A stretch of DNA of 64,000 nucleotides, taken from assembly GCF_008831235.1 (NCBI RefSeq), contig NZ_WBKF01000003.1:1-64000 (forward strand), written 5' to 3'. Positions 29,790 to 38,633 of this stretch are shown here, piece by piece. This DNA comes from Pseudoclavibacter sp. CFCC 11306 (GTDB taxonomy: Bacteria > Actinomycetota > Actinomycetes > Actinomycetales > Microbacteriaceae). The notes beneath the pieces were generated by a model that saw only the letters and a list, made by a program, of their open reading frames with translations, had not been told where the DNA came from and ran no database searches. The position numbers were made by a program, and so were the translations under genes. Position 1 is the stretch's first letter. Each line of letters begins with the position of its first letter.

Positions 29790-31316
29790 TCACTGCACGG
29801 CAGCAGCTGTGACGGCAACCCCGTCAATCTGCTCTGCCAGCTGCGGGCTGACGCGCGCATGCAGCCGTGTGCCCTTGTCAAGGTACTCGGCGTGCAGCAC
29901 CTGCCCGTGCTCGTGCGCCTGCGCAACGAGGTCGCCGCGGTCGTAGGGAACCACGACATCGATTTCGACGCCGGGGTCGGGCAGCGCAGTCTCGATGCGA
30001 CGCACCAGGTCGGCGATCCCCTCACCGGTGCGAGTCGAGACCATCGAAGCCTCGGGCTCCATGGCACGAAGCACCATGCGACGCTCGTCGTCGACGAGGT
30101 CGATCTTGTTGAAGACCAGAATCTCGCGTGCCTCCTCCAGACCCGACTCCGCCAGCACGGTTCTCACCGCTTCGATCTGCGCCTGTGGATCGGGATGCGA
30201 GCCGTCGACGACGTGCACGAGTACATCTGCGTCGGCTGCCTCTTCGAACGTCGACCGGAACGCCTCGACGAGCTGGTGCGGCAGACGCCGCACGAAGCCG
30301 ACTGTGTCGCTGAGCGTGTACACCCGACCGTCTTCGGTCGTGTTGCGACGCACGGTCGAGTCAAGAGTCGCGAACAGCTGGTTCTGCACGAGTTCGTCCG
30401 AACCGGTGATCGCGTTGACCAGCGACGACTTGCCCGCGTTGGTGTACCCGACCACGGCAACCGACGGAATCGCGAAACGGTCGCGGTTCGCACGCTTCGC
30501 GGCGCGAGCCGGAGCCATCGCCTTGATCTGTTTGCGCAGCTTCGCCATGCGCGTGTGAATGCGCCGGCGATCCATCTCGATCTGCGTCTCGCCCGGACCA
30601 CGCGAGCCGATGCCCTCACCGGCAGCAGCACGGCCGCCGGCCTGACGGCTCAGCGACCCGCCCCAGCCTCGCAGACGCGGCAGCATGTACTCCATCTGCG
30701 CGAGCTCGACCTGGGCTTTGCCCTCTCGGCTCTTGGCGTGCTGGGCGAAGATGTCGAGGATCAGCGCGGTGCGGTCGACGACCTTCACCCGCACGACGTC
30801 TTCGAGCGCACGCCGCTGACTCGGGGCGAGCTCAGTGTCTGCGATGACGGTGTCGGCACCCAGTGCGGCGACGAGCTCTTTCAGCTCATGGGCCTTGCCA
30901 TGGCCAAGATACGTGCCCGGATCAGGGTTCAGCCGGCGCTGCAGCAGCGCATCCAGCACTCGTGATCCGGCGGTCTCTGCCAGTGCGGCGAGCTCGGCAA
31001 GCGAGTTCTCGGCATCGGCAAGACTCCCCTGCGTGTACACACCGATCAGCACGACGTTCTCGAGCCGCAGCTGCCGGTACTCGACCTCTGAGACGTCTTC
31101 GAGTTCGGTTGAGAGCCCTGCAACGCGCTTCAGCGCCGCACGTTCGAATCGCTCCTCGTCACCACCGTGAGCCTCGCTCGCCTCAGACTGCAGCGCCTGA
31201 GCATGGCCGACCTTCACAGTGGTCGAATCGATCTCTCGGCCGAGAGCCTCCGTCGCCTGCTCACGAGCCTCGATCCTTTGCAGCAGCTCGTCCAACGGGC
31301 GCCCGGAATCTGTCAT
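29790..31316 (-). CDS. hflX: GTPase HflX
   Basis: Ribosome-associated GTPase that splits stalled 70S ribosomes under stress. 508 residues, longer than many because of an N-terminal extension of about 70. The N-terminal HflX domain has NPDPGTYLGHGKAHEL, then a coiled coil (RRRIHTRMAKLRKQIKAM). The G domain has G1 GYTNAGKSSL, G3 DTVGF and G4 NKID. The PGETQIEMDRR motif before the coiled coil is characteristic. Confidence 0.94.
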   Translation of the reverse strand: MTDSGRPLDELLQRIEAREQATEALGREIDSTTVKVGHAQALQSEASEAHGGDEERFERAALKRVAGLSTELEDVSEVEYRQLRLENVVLIGVYTQGSLADAENSLAELAALAETAGSRVLDALLQRRLNPDPGTYLGHGKAHELKELVAALGADTVIADTELAPSQRRALEDVVRVKVVDRTALILDIFAQHAKSREGKAQVELAQMEYMLPRLRGWGGSLSRQAGGRAAAGEGIGSRGPGETQIEMDRRRIHTRMAKLRKQIKAMAPARAAKRANRDRFAIPSVAVVGYTNAGKSSLVNAITGSDELVQNQLFATLDSTVRRNTTEDGRVYTLSDTVGFVRRLPHQLVEAFRSTFEEAADADVLVHVVDGSHPDPQAQIEAVRTVLAESGLEEAREILVFNKIDLVDDERRMVLRAMEPEASMVSTRTGEGIADLVRRIETALPDPGVEIDVVVPYDRGDLVAQAHEHGQVLHAEYLDKGTRLHARVSPQLAEQIDGVAVTAAAVQ

Positions 31317-31332
31317 GTATATGTACCTCCAC

Positions 31333-31338
31333 TAACCT
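31333..31338 (+). promoter_or_regulatory. -10 element for the methyltransferase gene (leaderless)
   Basis: TAACCT six bases before the ATG at 31345 and no ribosome binding site between. This is the spacing of a leaderless transcript. Confidence 0.5.
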
Positions 31339-31344
31339 GAACGC

Positions 31345-31956
31345 ATGGCTCAAGAGCATTATTTCGCCGAACACCCACAGGTGGCCGCGCATTGGCGCGA
31401 CATCGACGTCGATCTCGATGGTCGCACACACACAGTGGCCGTCGCCAGTGGCCTGTTCTCCCCCGACGGGCTCGACAAAGCCACCCGCATCCTGCTCGAT
31501 CACGTGCCAGAGCCGCCGCAGACCGGTCAGGCGCTCGACATCGGGTGCGGCTGGGGCCCGATCGCACTGACGCTTGCCCTGCGTGCACCGCATCTGCGGG
31601 TCTGGGCAGTCGACGTGAACGAGCGGGCGAGGGATGCCACCACGCGCAACGCCGATCGCCTCGGTCTCGATGGGGTCACCGTCGCCTCTCCCGACGGCGT
31701 GCCCGACGATGCTGAGTTCGACGTCATATGGGCGAATCCGCCGATCCGCATCGGCAAACAGGCGCTGCACGAGCTGCTGCTGACCTGGCTGCCGCGGCTC
31801 GCTCCTGGCGGAGCAGCCTGGCTCGTCGTCGGCAAGCAGCTCGGTGCTGACTCGCTGCAGCGCTGGCTGGCCGAGGAGCTGCCCGGCGACTTCGAAGTGC
31901 GCCGTGCAGCCACTGCGCGTGGATTCCGTGTGATCCACATTCGGCGCGACGCCTGA
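31345..31956 (+). CDS. RsmC-like class I methyltransferase
   Basis: SAM-dependent methyltransferase of 203 residues, resembling the C-terminal catalytic half of 16S rRNA guanine-N2 methyltransferases RsmC/RsmD. It starts with HYFAEHPQVA. Motif I is ALDIGCGWGPIALTLA (about 63-78), motif II DVN, and the NPPI tetrapeptide (about 132-135) is typical of N-methylation of a base in RNA or protein glutamine. The RNA substrate is inferred. It is divergent from hflX. Confidence 0.8.
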   Translation: MAQEHYFAEHPQVAAHWRDIDVDLDGRTHTVAVASGLFSPDGLDKATRILLDHVPEPPQTGQALDIGCGWGPIALTLALRAPHLRVWAVDVNERARDATTRNADRLGLDGVTVASPDGVPDDAEFDVIWANPPIRIGKQALHELLLTWLPRLAPGGAAWLVVGKQLGADSLQRWLAEELPGDFEVRRAATARGFRVIHIRRDA

Positions 31957-32026
31957 CGTAGGCTGTCTGCCGGGCGCAGCAACGGCGGTGCGCCTTACTG
32001 AGAAGCACGACGAGACTGGAGCCCAG

Positions 32027-33706
32027 ATGACCGAAGCGCAGCAGCCCGACACCGAGATCACTCGGCTCATCGACGAAGAGATCACCCGCTGGCGTGCCGT
32101 CTACGACGCACCCGAGGCGAACGCGATCGATCTGCTGCTGCGGGCGCATCCTCGCGATGCTGTGGCCTTCCGCACCGTCGACGCCGACTGGAATGCCGTC
32201 GACCTCACATTCGGCGACCTCGACGAACTCTCGCAGCGCTCGGCTCGCGTGCTCGCCGATCTCGGCGTCACTGAGGGCTCCCGCGTCGGCGTCATGATGG
32301 CTCGATCAGCCGACTACATCGGCATTCTGCTCGGCATCTGGCGTCTCGGCGCCGTGCACATCCCCCTCTTCACCGCCCTCGCGGCGCAGGCCATCGGCAT
32401 GCGGGTCAACGCCGGTCGTGCCACTTTGGTCGTGGCCGACGCGAGCCAGCGACACAAGCTCGACCCGAGCGAGGATCTGCCGGCAGACGGGCGCAGCTGG
32501 AGCATCCTGCGCGTCGACCCGATCGACGACGACACGACGGCAGACGCGCACCCGGAATGGGCCGACGACGCGGTCTTCGGCCCGCTCGTCGAAGCGGCCG
32601 AGCCCCTCACCGAATCGGCTTCGATCGGCGGTGACGGCGTGCTCGCGCTGCTCTACACCTCTGGCACGACCGGGGCGCCGAAGGGCGTCCCGCTGCCGAT
32701 GAAGGCGCTGGTGTCGTTCCGCTCGTACATGGTCAACGGGCTCGATCTGCAGCCCGACGACGTGTTCTGGAACGCCGCCGACCCAGGCTGGGCCTACGGG
32801 CTCTACTTCGGGGTGCTCGGGCCGCTGGTCGTGGGCCACACGAACCTGCTGCCGCACGACAAATTCACCGCCGAGCAGGCCTGGAACGTGCTCAGCCGGT
32901 TCGGCGTCACCAACTTCTGCGGAGCACCCACCATGTTTCGTGCCATGCGCAACGACCCGCAGAGCGACCTGCCCGTGCGCCTGCGCCGCGCGTCGTCTGC
33001 AGGTGAGCCCCTGACGCCCGAGGTGCTCGAGTGGTCGCGCGATGTGCTCGGAGCCGAGCCACACGATCACTACGGACAGACCGAGCACGGCATGCTGATC
33101 GGGGTGCCCTGGCGCGAGGGCATCTCGCTGCCGGCCCAGGCCGGTTCGATGGGTGTGACACTGCCCGGCTGGCACTGCGAGATCCTTGATCAGGATGCTG
33201 ACCGGCCGGCCAAGGCCGGCGAGGTGGGTCGTCTCGCCTTCGCGCCTTCCGAGAGCCCGGTCTGGTGGTTCCCGGGTTATGACGATGCGCCGCAGAAGAC
33301 CGCCGAGCGCTACACCGACGACGGCCGCTGGTACCTCACCGGAGACCTCGCCTGGCAGAGCGACGACGGTCAGCTGCACTTCGTGTCGCGCGACGACGAC
33401 CTCATTCTGGCTGCTGGCTATCGCATCAGTCCGCTCGACGTCGAGAGCGTGCTCGCCATGCACCCGGCCGTGCGCGAGGTCGCGGTCGTCGGCAAGCCCG
33501 ACGAGCTGCGCGGCGAGGTCGTCGCGGCCTATATCGTGCTCGCTCAGAGCTTCACCGGTGACGAGACGCTCATCCACGAGCTGCAGCAGGAGGTCAAGAC
33601 CCGCTACGCGGCGCACGCCTATCCGCGGGTGATCGAGTTCGTCGACGAGCTGCCCCGAACCGCGAGCGCGAAGGTTCAGCGCTACGTGCTCAAAGAGCGG
33701 GCCTGA
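32027..33706 (+). CDS. Acyl-CoA synthetase (AMP-forming, medium-chain type)
   Basis: Activates a carboxylic acid to its CoA thioester through an acyl-adenylate. 559 residues. The AMP-binding signature YTSGTTGAPKG is at about 212-222, the A5 motif YGQTEHG in the centre, TGDLAWQSDDGQLHFVSRDDD near 440, and the catalytic C-terminal lysine in PRTASAKVQRYVL. The NAADPGWAYGLYFG segment is typical of acetyl/medium-chain acyl-CoA synthetases. The real substrate cannot be told. GGAG sits five bases before the ATG. Confidence 0.87.
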   Translation: MTEAQQPDTEITRLIDEEITRWRAVYDAPEANAIDLLLRAHPRDAVAFRTVDADWNAVDLTFGDLDELSQRSARVLADLGVTEGSRVGVMMARSADYIGILLGIWRLGAVHIPLFTALAAQAIGMRVNAGRATLVVADASQRHKLDPSEDLPADGRSWSILRVDPIDDDTTADAHPEWADDAVFGPLVEAAEPLTESASIGGDGVLALLYTSGTTGAPKGVPLPMKALVSFRSYMVNGLDLQPDDVFWNAADPGWAYGLYFGVLGPLVVGHTNLLPHDKFTAEQAWNVLSRFGVTNFCGAPTMFRAMRNDPQSDLPVRLRRASSAGEPLTPEVLEWSRDVLGAEPHDHYGQTEHGMLIGVPWREGISLPAQAGSMGVTLPGWHCEILDQDADRPAKAGEVGRLAFAPSESPVWWFPGYDDAPQKTAERYTDDGRWYLTGDLAWQSDDGQLHFVSRDDDLILAAGYRISPLDVESVLAMHPAVREVAVVGKPDELRGEVVAAYIVLAQSFTGDETLIHELQQEVKTRYAAHAYPRVIEFVDELPRTASAKVQRYVLKERA

Positions 33707-33778
33707 TCGTCGGCGCTGCCGACTGCCGTGGGGCCGCCTGAGCCCTTCGGAACGAGAATCGCAACAGAAGGAGACAAC

Positions 33779-34087
33779 ATGTCAGTCGTCGTCATCAATG
33801 CGCTAGAGGTGCCCGAAGGCGAAGGCGCCGAGCTGGAGCGCCGCTTCGCCGCTCGCCGTCACTCGGTCGACGGGCAGCCGGGGTTCGAGAGCTTCCAGCT
33901 GCTGCGCCCGACCGCGGGTGAGGATCGCTACTTCGTGCTGACGCAGTGGGCGACGCAGCAGGACTTCGAACACTGGCGCGACAGCCGCGCGAACCATGCC
34001 GCGCACGCTCACGACGCGAGCCACAAGCCGGTCGCCACCGGTGCGCATCTGCTCGAGTTCGAGGTCGTCGACCTCGAAGAGATCTGA
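33779..34087 (+). CDS. HmoA/HmoB-like antibiotic biosynthesis monooxygenase domain protein
   Basis: A dimeric alpha+beta barrel (ABM) protein of 102 residues, like staphylococcal IsdG and Bacillus HmoA/HmoB. Visible family features are INALEVPEGEGAELERRFAARR, PGFESFQLLRP and a VLTQWATQQDFEHWRDS stretch with HAAHAHD. Some relatives degrade heme to free iron; others have unrelated roles. AAGGAG precedes the ATG. It follows the acyl-CoA synthetase by about 70 bases. Heme degradation would suit the efeUOB genes in the window but this is only a possibility. Confidence 0.75.
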   Translation: MSVVVINALEVPEGEGAELERRFAARRHSVDGQPGFESFQLLRPTAGEDRYFVLTQWATQQDFEHWRDSRANHAAHAHDASHKPVATGAHLLEFEVVDLEEI

Positions 34088-34134
34088 CCTGATCCGGGAG
34101 GCATTCCCACAACGGATCTGTACGCAGCGGCGTC

Positions 34135-34440
34135 TCAGAGCTCGTCGATGGCCTGTTCGAGCCGTTCGAGCTTGCCGGTGATCTCGCCGGTGTGACCTGG
34201 GCGGATATCCGCCTTGATCACCAGCGAGACCCGCGACCCGAACGGCTCGACCGCCTCAGTGGCGCGCTTCGCGACGTCGAAGACCTCATCCCATGTGCCC
34301 TCGATCTCAGTGAACATCGACGAGGTGCGATTGGGCAGACCAGAGTCGCGCACGACCTTGACCGCCGCGGCGACCGCATCGTGTACCGACGCATCGGCTC
34401 GGCCGGTGCCCGACGGCGCCACAGAGAATGCCAACAGCAT
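34135..34440 (-). CDS. Thiamine-binding protein (MTH1187/YkoF family)
   Basis: 101 residues of the MTH1187/YqgV fold. It begins MLLAFSVAPSG, with a conserved SSMFTEIEGTWDEVFDVAKRA region (about 40-60). Members bind thiamine or thiamine-like compounds, and several are annotated as thiamine-binding. It lies about 80 bases downstream of tenA, on the same strand, so thiamine salvage is a fitting role. Ligand not proven by the sequence. Confidence 0.72.
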   Translation of the reverse strand: MLLAFSVAPSGTGRADASVHDAVAAAVKVVRDSGLPNRTSSMFTEIEGTWDEVFDVAKRATEAVEPFGSRVSLVIKADIRPGHTGEITGKLERLEQAIDEL

Positions 34441-34519
34441 GATTGCCTCCTCAGACTCTCAGTTCTCGTTCACTCGGTGCCCCACGGTGGCTCAGTGCAT
34501 CCGTCTCAGCGCATGCGGC

Positions 34520-35206
34520 TCAGTGCTCAGGCCAGCGCTCGCGGAGCTTCGCCGTGCGCCAGAACAGCAGCTCGTAGCGCGTGGCGATCAGGAATGCGTC
34601 GAGCATGCGCTGGCGCTCGTCGGCGCCGACCTGCTCTGCTGCTGCATCCGTCCAGCGACGGGCTTCAACCACGGCGTGCTGAAAATCCTCGCCGTCATAG
34701 TTGGCCACCCACTGGGCGAACGGATGCCGTGGATCGGCCGCGAGCACGTCGTGCGCGTGCACGGCCAGCCGAGCCGACACATCCGCATACACCCAGAAAC
34801 ACGGCAGCAGAGCAGCCGCGGCGACGGCGTACGACTCGGTCGCGGCGGTGGCGACGAGGTACGACGTGTAGCCGAGCGAGGTGGGCGACGCCTGCAGCGG
34901 CTCGCGCACCTCTTCGGCACGGCCGTGCGGCAGCAGCGTCTCGTGCAGCTCGGTCTCGCCGGTGCTCGCTTCGGCTGCGGCGCCCGCCCAGAAAGCGGCG
35001 CTCTGCGGATCGGGAGCGTGGGTCGCCACAAAGGCGAGCGCCTTGGCGTAGCCCGTCAGGTAGAACGAATCCTGCCGCAGATAGAACAGGAAGTCGTCCA
35101 TGTCGAGCGTGCCGTCACCGAGCTCGCGCAGAAAGTCGAGTTCGTCGATCTGCGCACGCAGCCCCGCCGTGAGCGTCCAGGCCTCGTCGCTGAACGCGGC
35201 ACTCAA
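34520..35206 (-). CDS. tenA: TenA-family thiaminase II
   Basis: Hydrolyses degraded thiamine or aminopyrimidine products so that HMP can be salvaged. 228 residues, all helical. The active-site cysteine is in [11 protein letters not shown] (about 137), [17 protein letters not shown] (about 40-56) lies at the binding pocket, and YDGEDFQ near 170 carries the partner acidic residue. Start is TTG, overlapping the dapD stop as TTGA; the next ATG is 35 codons in and would remove a conserved helix. No thiamine riboswitch is seen upstream, as it is coupled to dapD. Confidence 0.85.
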   Translation of the reverse strand: MSAAFSDEAWTLTAGLRAQIDELDFLRELGDGTLDMDDFLFYLRQDSFYLTGYAKALAFVATHAPDPQSAAFWAGAAAEASTGETELHETLLPHGRAEEVREPLQASPTSLGYTSYLVATAATESYAVAAAALLPCFWVYADVSARLAVHAHDVLAADPRHPFAQWVANYDGEDFQHAVVEARRWTDAAAEQVGADERQRMLDAFLIATRYELLFWRTAKLRERWPEH

Positions 35207-36180
35207 GCGTGCAGCTCCGGGTTCAGCTCGATGCCCTGACCCTTTCGACGCAGCGCCTCGACCGCACCGGTGACCGAGTTGCGACGGAACAGCAGGTTGC
35301 TCTCGCCGCTCAGCTCAACGGCCTTGACGACGCGCTGTGTGCCGCCTGCACCAAGCAGCGTGACCTTGGTGCCAGCCGTGATGTAGAGCCCTGCCTCGAC
35401 GACGCTGTCGTCACCGATCGAGATGCCGATGCCGGCATTCGCGCCGAGCAGCGCATGCTCGCCGATGCGCACGCGCTCGCGACCGCCACCCGAGAGCGTG
35501 CCCATGATGGATGCGCCGCCGCCGATGTCCGAGCCGTCGCCGACCACGACGCCCTGCGAGATGCGCCCCTCGACCATCGACTCGCCGAGAGTGCCGGCGT
35601 TGAAGTTGACGAAGCCTTCGTGCATGACCGTCGTGCCCGGAGCGAGGTGTGCGCCCAGACGCACGCGAGCGCCGTCTCCGATGCGCACGCCCTTGGGGCT
35701 CACGTAGTCGATCAGACGCGGGAACTTGTCGACCAGCAGCGCGACGACGCCTGCCGCGCGCAGCTGCCCGCGGCGACGGTCGAAGGTGTCGGGCTCGACC
35801 GGCCCGCGGTTGGTCCAGACGTTGTTCGGCAGGTGGCCGAAGATGCCGTCGAGGTTGATCGAGTTGGGCTGCACCAGCAGATGCGACAGCAGGTGCAGGC
35901 GCAGATACGCGTCAGCGGTGTCTTCGACGGGCTGCTGCAGGTCGACGACCACTGAGATCACCCGACGTTCGACCTCACGCAGCTCGTCTCGCGCCTGATC
36001 GCCTTCGACGAGCCCCGCAAAGTGCGACTCGAGCCCCGGCTGCTGGCCCGGCGCGTCTTCGACTCTCTCGAGCAGCTCGGGCAGCGGGAACCACACGTCC
36101 AGCACATCGCCCTTCGCAGTGAGCGTGGCGAGGCCGGTGCCGAATCCGATGCGGGGTGCGTTGTCTGGGGTGTCAGTCAT
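35203..36180 (-). CDS. dapD: Tetrahydrodipicolinate N-succinyltransferase
   Basis: The succinylase step to diaminopimelate and lysine. 325 residues of the actinobacterial type. The N-terminal domain ends with the [11 protein letters not shown] segment, followed by a left-handed beta-helix of hexapeptide repeats (about 150-270, e.g. [19 protein letters not shown]). The divergent dapE gene starts 35 bases away, and TACAAT is 8 bases before the ATG, so the message is leaderless or nearly so. Confidence 0.95.
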   Translation of the reverse strand: MTDTPDNAPRIGFGTGLATLTAKGDVLDVWFPLPELLERVEDAPGQQPGLESHFAGLVEGDQARDELREVERRVISVVVDLQQPVEDTADAYLRLHLLSHLLVQPNSINLDGIFGHLPNNVWTNRGPVEPDTFDRRRGQLRAAGVVALLVDKFPRLIDYVSPKGVRIGDGARVRLGAHLAPGTTVMHEGFVNFNAGTLGESMVEGRISQGVVVGDGSDIGGGASIMGTLSGGGRERVRIGEHALLGANAGIGISIGDDSVVEAGLYITAGTKVTLLGAGGTQRVVKAVELSGESNLLFRRNSVTGAVEALRRKGQGIELNPELHA

Positions 36181-36188
36181 AGGCACAG

Positions 36189-36208
36189 ATTGTACCCGTC
36201 GCTACCAT
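36189..36208. promoter_or_regulatory. Back-to-back -10 elements of dapD and dapE
   Basis: On the minus strand TACAAT (36189-36194) lies 8 bases before the dapD ATG. On the plus strand TACCAT (36203-36208) lies 7 bases before the dapE ATG. The whole divergent region is only 35 bases, so the two -35 regions must overlap the opposite gene. Confidence 0.5.
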
Positions 36209-36215
36209 GTTGACC

Positions 36216-37298
36216 ATGAACACTTCGCCCGACGCTCTCGACCTCTCCGGCTCGGTCATCGACCTGACCCGCGCCATCTGCGACATTCCGTCTGAGTCGG
36301 GTGACGAACGGCGGCTGGCCGACGCGGTCGAGCACGCGCTGCGCACGCAGACCGACCTCGAGGTGCTGCGCGACGGCGACACCATTGTGGCCCGCACGCA
36401 CCTCGGACGCGACCGACGAGTGCTTCTGGCGGGGCACCTCGACACCGTGCCGATCCGGGACAACGTGCCGACCACCACCACGACTGACGCCGAAGGCACC
36501 TGGCTGAACGGTCGTGGCACCGTCGACATGAAGGCCGGTGACGCCGTGTTCCTGGCCGTTGCGGGTCGTGTGCCCGCCCCGAGCGTCGACATCACCTATG
36601 TCTTCTACGACAACGAAGAGGTCGCCGCCGACCTCAACGGTCTGGGCCGAGTCTCTCGTGAGCACCCTGAGTGGCTGGCCGCCGACTTCGCCATCCTCGG
36701 CGAGCCCACCGGTGGCGAGATCGAAGGCGGGTGCAACGGCACGTGCCGCTTCCTGCTGCACACTCGGGGCCGGCGCGCGCATTCCGCCCGCGCATGGGTC
36801 GGGGTGAATGCGATTCATGCCGCCGCCGGCATTCTCGACATTCTGCGCGACTTCGAGCCCGAGACGATCACGGTCGACGGTCTTGCCTACCGCGAGGGTC
36901 TCAACGCCGTAGGCATCACGGGAGGTGTCGCCGGCAACGTGATTCCCGACGAGTGCACCGTGCACGTCAACTATCGCTTCGCACCGAGCCGCAGCGCAGC
37001 CGAGGCAGAGCAGCGCATGCGCGACCTCTTCGCCGGCTACGAGATCGAGTTCATCGATATGTCGCCGGGGGCCCGCCCTGGGCTCGACGCCCCGATCGCC
37101 AAGGAGTTCGTCGAGGCCGTCGGCAGCGAACCGAAGCCGAAATACGGCTGGACCGATGTCTCCCGCTTCAGTGCGCTCGGCATCCCCGCGGTCAATTTCG
37201 GCCCCGGAGACGCACTGCTGGCGCACGCCGACGACGAACGTCTGCGCGTCGACGAAGTGCCGGGCTGTCTGGATGCGCTGGTCGCCTGGCTGCGCTGA
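36216..37298 (+). CDS. dapE: Succinyl-diaminopimelate desuccinylase
   Basis: Zinc-dependent M20 deacylase giving LL-diaminopimelate. 360 residues. Metal ligands are seen in LLAGHLDTVPI (about 73-83), GTVDMKAGDA (about 105-114) and the catalytic glutamate pair in FYDNEEVAAD (about 133-142). A dimerisation domain inserted in the middle has RRAHSARAWVGVNAIHAA. ATG at 36216 preferred over one 9 bases upstream, which would overlap the -10. With dapD and dapC here it completes most of the succinylase branch. Confidence 0.94.
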   Translation: MNTSPDALDLSGSVIDLTRAICDIPSESGDERRLADAVEHALRTQTDLEVLRDGDTIVARTHLGRDRRVLLAGHLDTVPIRDNVPTTTTTDAEGTWLNGRGTVDMKAGDAVFLAVAGRVPAPSVDITYVFYDNEEVAADLNGLGRVSREHPEWLAADFAILGEPTGGEIEGGCNGTCRFLLHTRGRRAHSARAWVGVNAIHAAAGILDILRDFEPETITVDGLAYREGLNAVGITGGVAGNVIPDECTVHVNYRFAPSRSAAEAEQRMRDLFAGYEIEFIDMSPGARPGLDAPIAKEFVEAVGSEPKPKYGWTDVSRFSALGIPAVNFGPGDALLAHADDERLRVDEVPGCLDALVAWLR

Positions 37299-37393
37299 CC
37301 CCGGGTGCGCCAGGCTCAGTGAACACTCGGCTGTCGGTGGGAGTGGTTATTCTCAGATAACACACAGCCGATTGATGATTGGAGCTTGGCCAC

Positions 37394-38272
37394 ATGACCA
37401 ACAACACCCCGAGTACCCCTCCCGCAGGTTGGTACCCCGACCCGCAGCAGCCAGGTGCAGAACGATACTTCGACGGCACCGGGTGGACGGCACAGCAGCG
37501 AAACCCGAATGCTCAGTTCGGCGCTCCACAGCAGGGCCAGTCGCCGAAGAGCTTTCTGGCCACCTGGCTGCTCAGCCTGTTCTTAGGCTCTCTGGGCATC
37601 GACCGCTTCTATCTCGGCAAAGTCGGCACCGGCATCCTGAAGCTCATCACCCTCGGCGGCTTCGGCATCTGGTCACTGATCGACCTCATTCTGACCCTCA
37701 CCGGCAACGCAACTGACAAACAGGGGCTCAAAGTGCGCCCGGAGGGCAAGCAGGCGACCATCGCCTGGATCGTCTCTGCCGTGGTCGTCGTACTCGGCAT
37801 AGCCTCGGGTGCCACCACAGGCACCACGCTGTCGTCAACCACGACGGGCGTCGGCACGTCGGCAACGCAGCAGCCATTCGCATCGAGCACACCCACGAAT
37901 GAGGCACAGACCGATGCTGCCCCCAAGACCGAAGCCACACCTGAGGCCGCACCGGCCACGAGTGCGCCCGAGCCTCCGGCGGGCTCAGTGTCTCAGACAC
38001 AGGCCGCGCGAAAGGCGCAGAACTACCTCGATCTGACCGGCTTCTCACGAGATGGCCTCATCAAGCAGCTCGAGTTCGAGCACTTCTCGGCTGCCGACGC
38101 CGCCGCCGCGGTCGACTCGTTGAACGTCGACTGGAATGCCCAGGCCGAGCGCAAAGCTGCCGACTATCTGAAGCTCACCGGCTTCTCGCACAAGTCACTC
38201 GTCGATCAGTTGGTCTTCGACGGGTTCACGGCTGCCCAGGCCGAGCACGGGGCCCAGAGCGCCGGACTCTAG
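37394..38272 (+). CDS. DUF2510-TM2-Ltp fusion membrane protein
   Basis: 292 residues with three parts. A DUF2510 motif (about 10-33, PAGWYPDP then RYFDGTGWT) comes first. A TM2 domain with two helices (about 53-103, SLFLGSLGIDRFYLGK) and a further hydrophobic helix at about 120-140 follow. A Ser/Thr/Ala/Pro-rich linker (140-207) leads to two Ltp-type repeats (about 208-290). Ltp repeats occur in host-surface lipoproteins, including phage TP-J34 Ltp, which blocks DNA injection. The C-terminal repeats would be outside the cell. Function unknown. Confidence 0.75.
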   Translation: MTNNTPSTPPAGWYPDPQQPGAERYFDGTGWTAQQRNPNAQFGAPQQGQSPKSFLATWLLSLFLGSLGIDRFYLGKVGTGILKLITLGGFGIWSLIDLILTLTGNATDKQGLKVRPEGKQATIAWIVSAVVVVLGIASGATTGTTLSSTTTGVGTSATQQPFASSTPTNEAQTDAAPKTEATPEAAPATSAPEPPAGSVSQTQAARKAQNYLDLTGFSRDGLIKQLEFEHFSAADAAAAVDSLNVDWNAQAERKAADYLKLTGFSHKSLVDQLVFDGFTAAQAEHGAQSAGL

Positions 38273-38282
38273 CCTGCATCGT

Positions 38283-38326
38283 CTTCGTCCCAGACTCATC
38301 GATGTCCAGAAGGGTCTGGGACGAAG
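38283..38326 (+). terminator. Terminator after the Ltp fusion gene
   Basis: A perfect 13-bp stem (CTTCGTCCCAGAC and its complement) with an 18-base loop, 10 bases after the stop codon. A short T run follows at 38340-38343. Confidence 0.65.
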
Positions 38327-38412
38327 TGTGCCCTGCCCCTTTTCGACCGCTCGTGAGATACTGGAGTGGTGCAAAGCAGCACGCTCGTATCGCTCAGAAA
38401 GAGGTATATGCC

Positions 38413-38580
38413 ATGGCAGCGATGAAACCGCGCACTGGTGACGGACCGATGGAGGCCGTCCGAGAGGGCAAGGTCATCGTGGTACGCGTGCCACTTGAAG
38501 GCGGCGGACGACTGGTCGTCTCCGTCACACCAGACGAGGCCAAAGAGCTGCACTCCGTTCTGGCCGACGTGGTCGCCTGA
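38413..38580 (+). CDS. DUF3117 family protein
   Basis: A 55-residue protein with the family sequence MAAMKPRTGDGPMEAVREGK at the N terminus and a LVVSVTPDEAKELHSVL end. DUF3117 is confined to Actinobacteria and highly conserved; function unknown. An AAAGAGG site stands upstream. An earlier in-frame ATG would add 37 residues from the terminator region and is rejected. In mycobacteria the homologue (Rv1211) is also in the dapE to O-methyltransferase interval. Confidence 0.88.
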   Translation: MAAMKPRTGDGPMEAVREGKVIVVRVPLEGGGRLVVSVTPDEAKELHSVLADVVA

Positions 38581-38633
38581 ACCGGTTTTGACCGGGTTTC
38601 TAGCTCGCTCGGGTCTCTGAGTTGCTGGGGCCT

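Noticed and set aside
35207-36215. Thiamine (TPP) riboswitch for tenA
   Set aside because: tenA is coupled to dapD and no CUGAGA-type TPP core is seen upstream.
37394-38272. Prophage remnant suggested by the Ltp repeats
   Set aside because: No phage structural, integrase or lysis genes surround it. Neighbours are conserved chromosomal genes, and the TM2/DUF2510 parts are bacterial.
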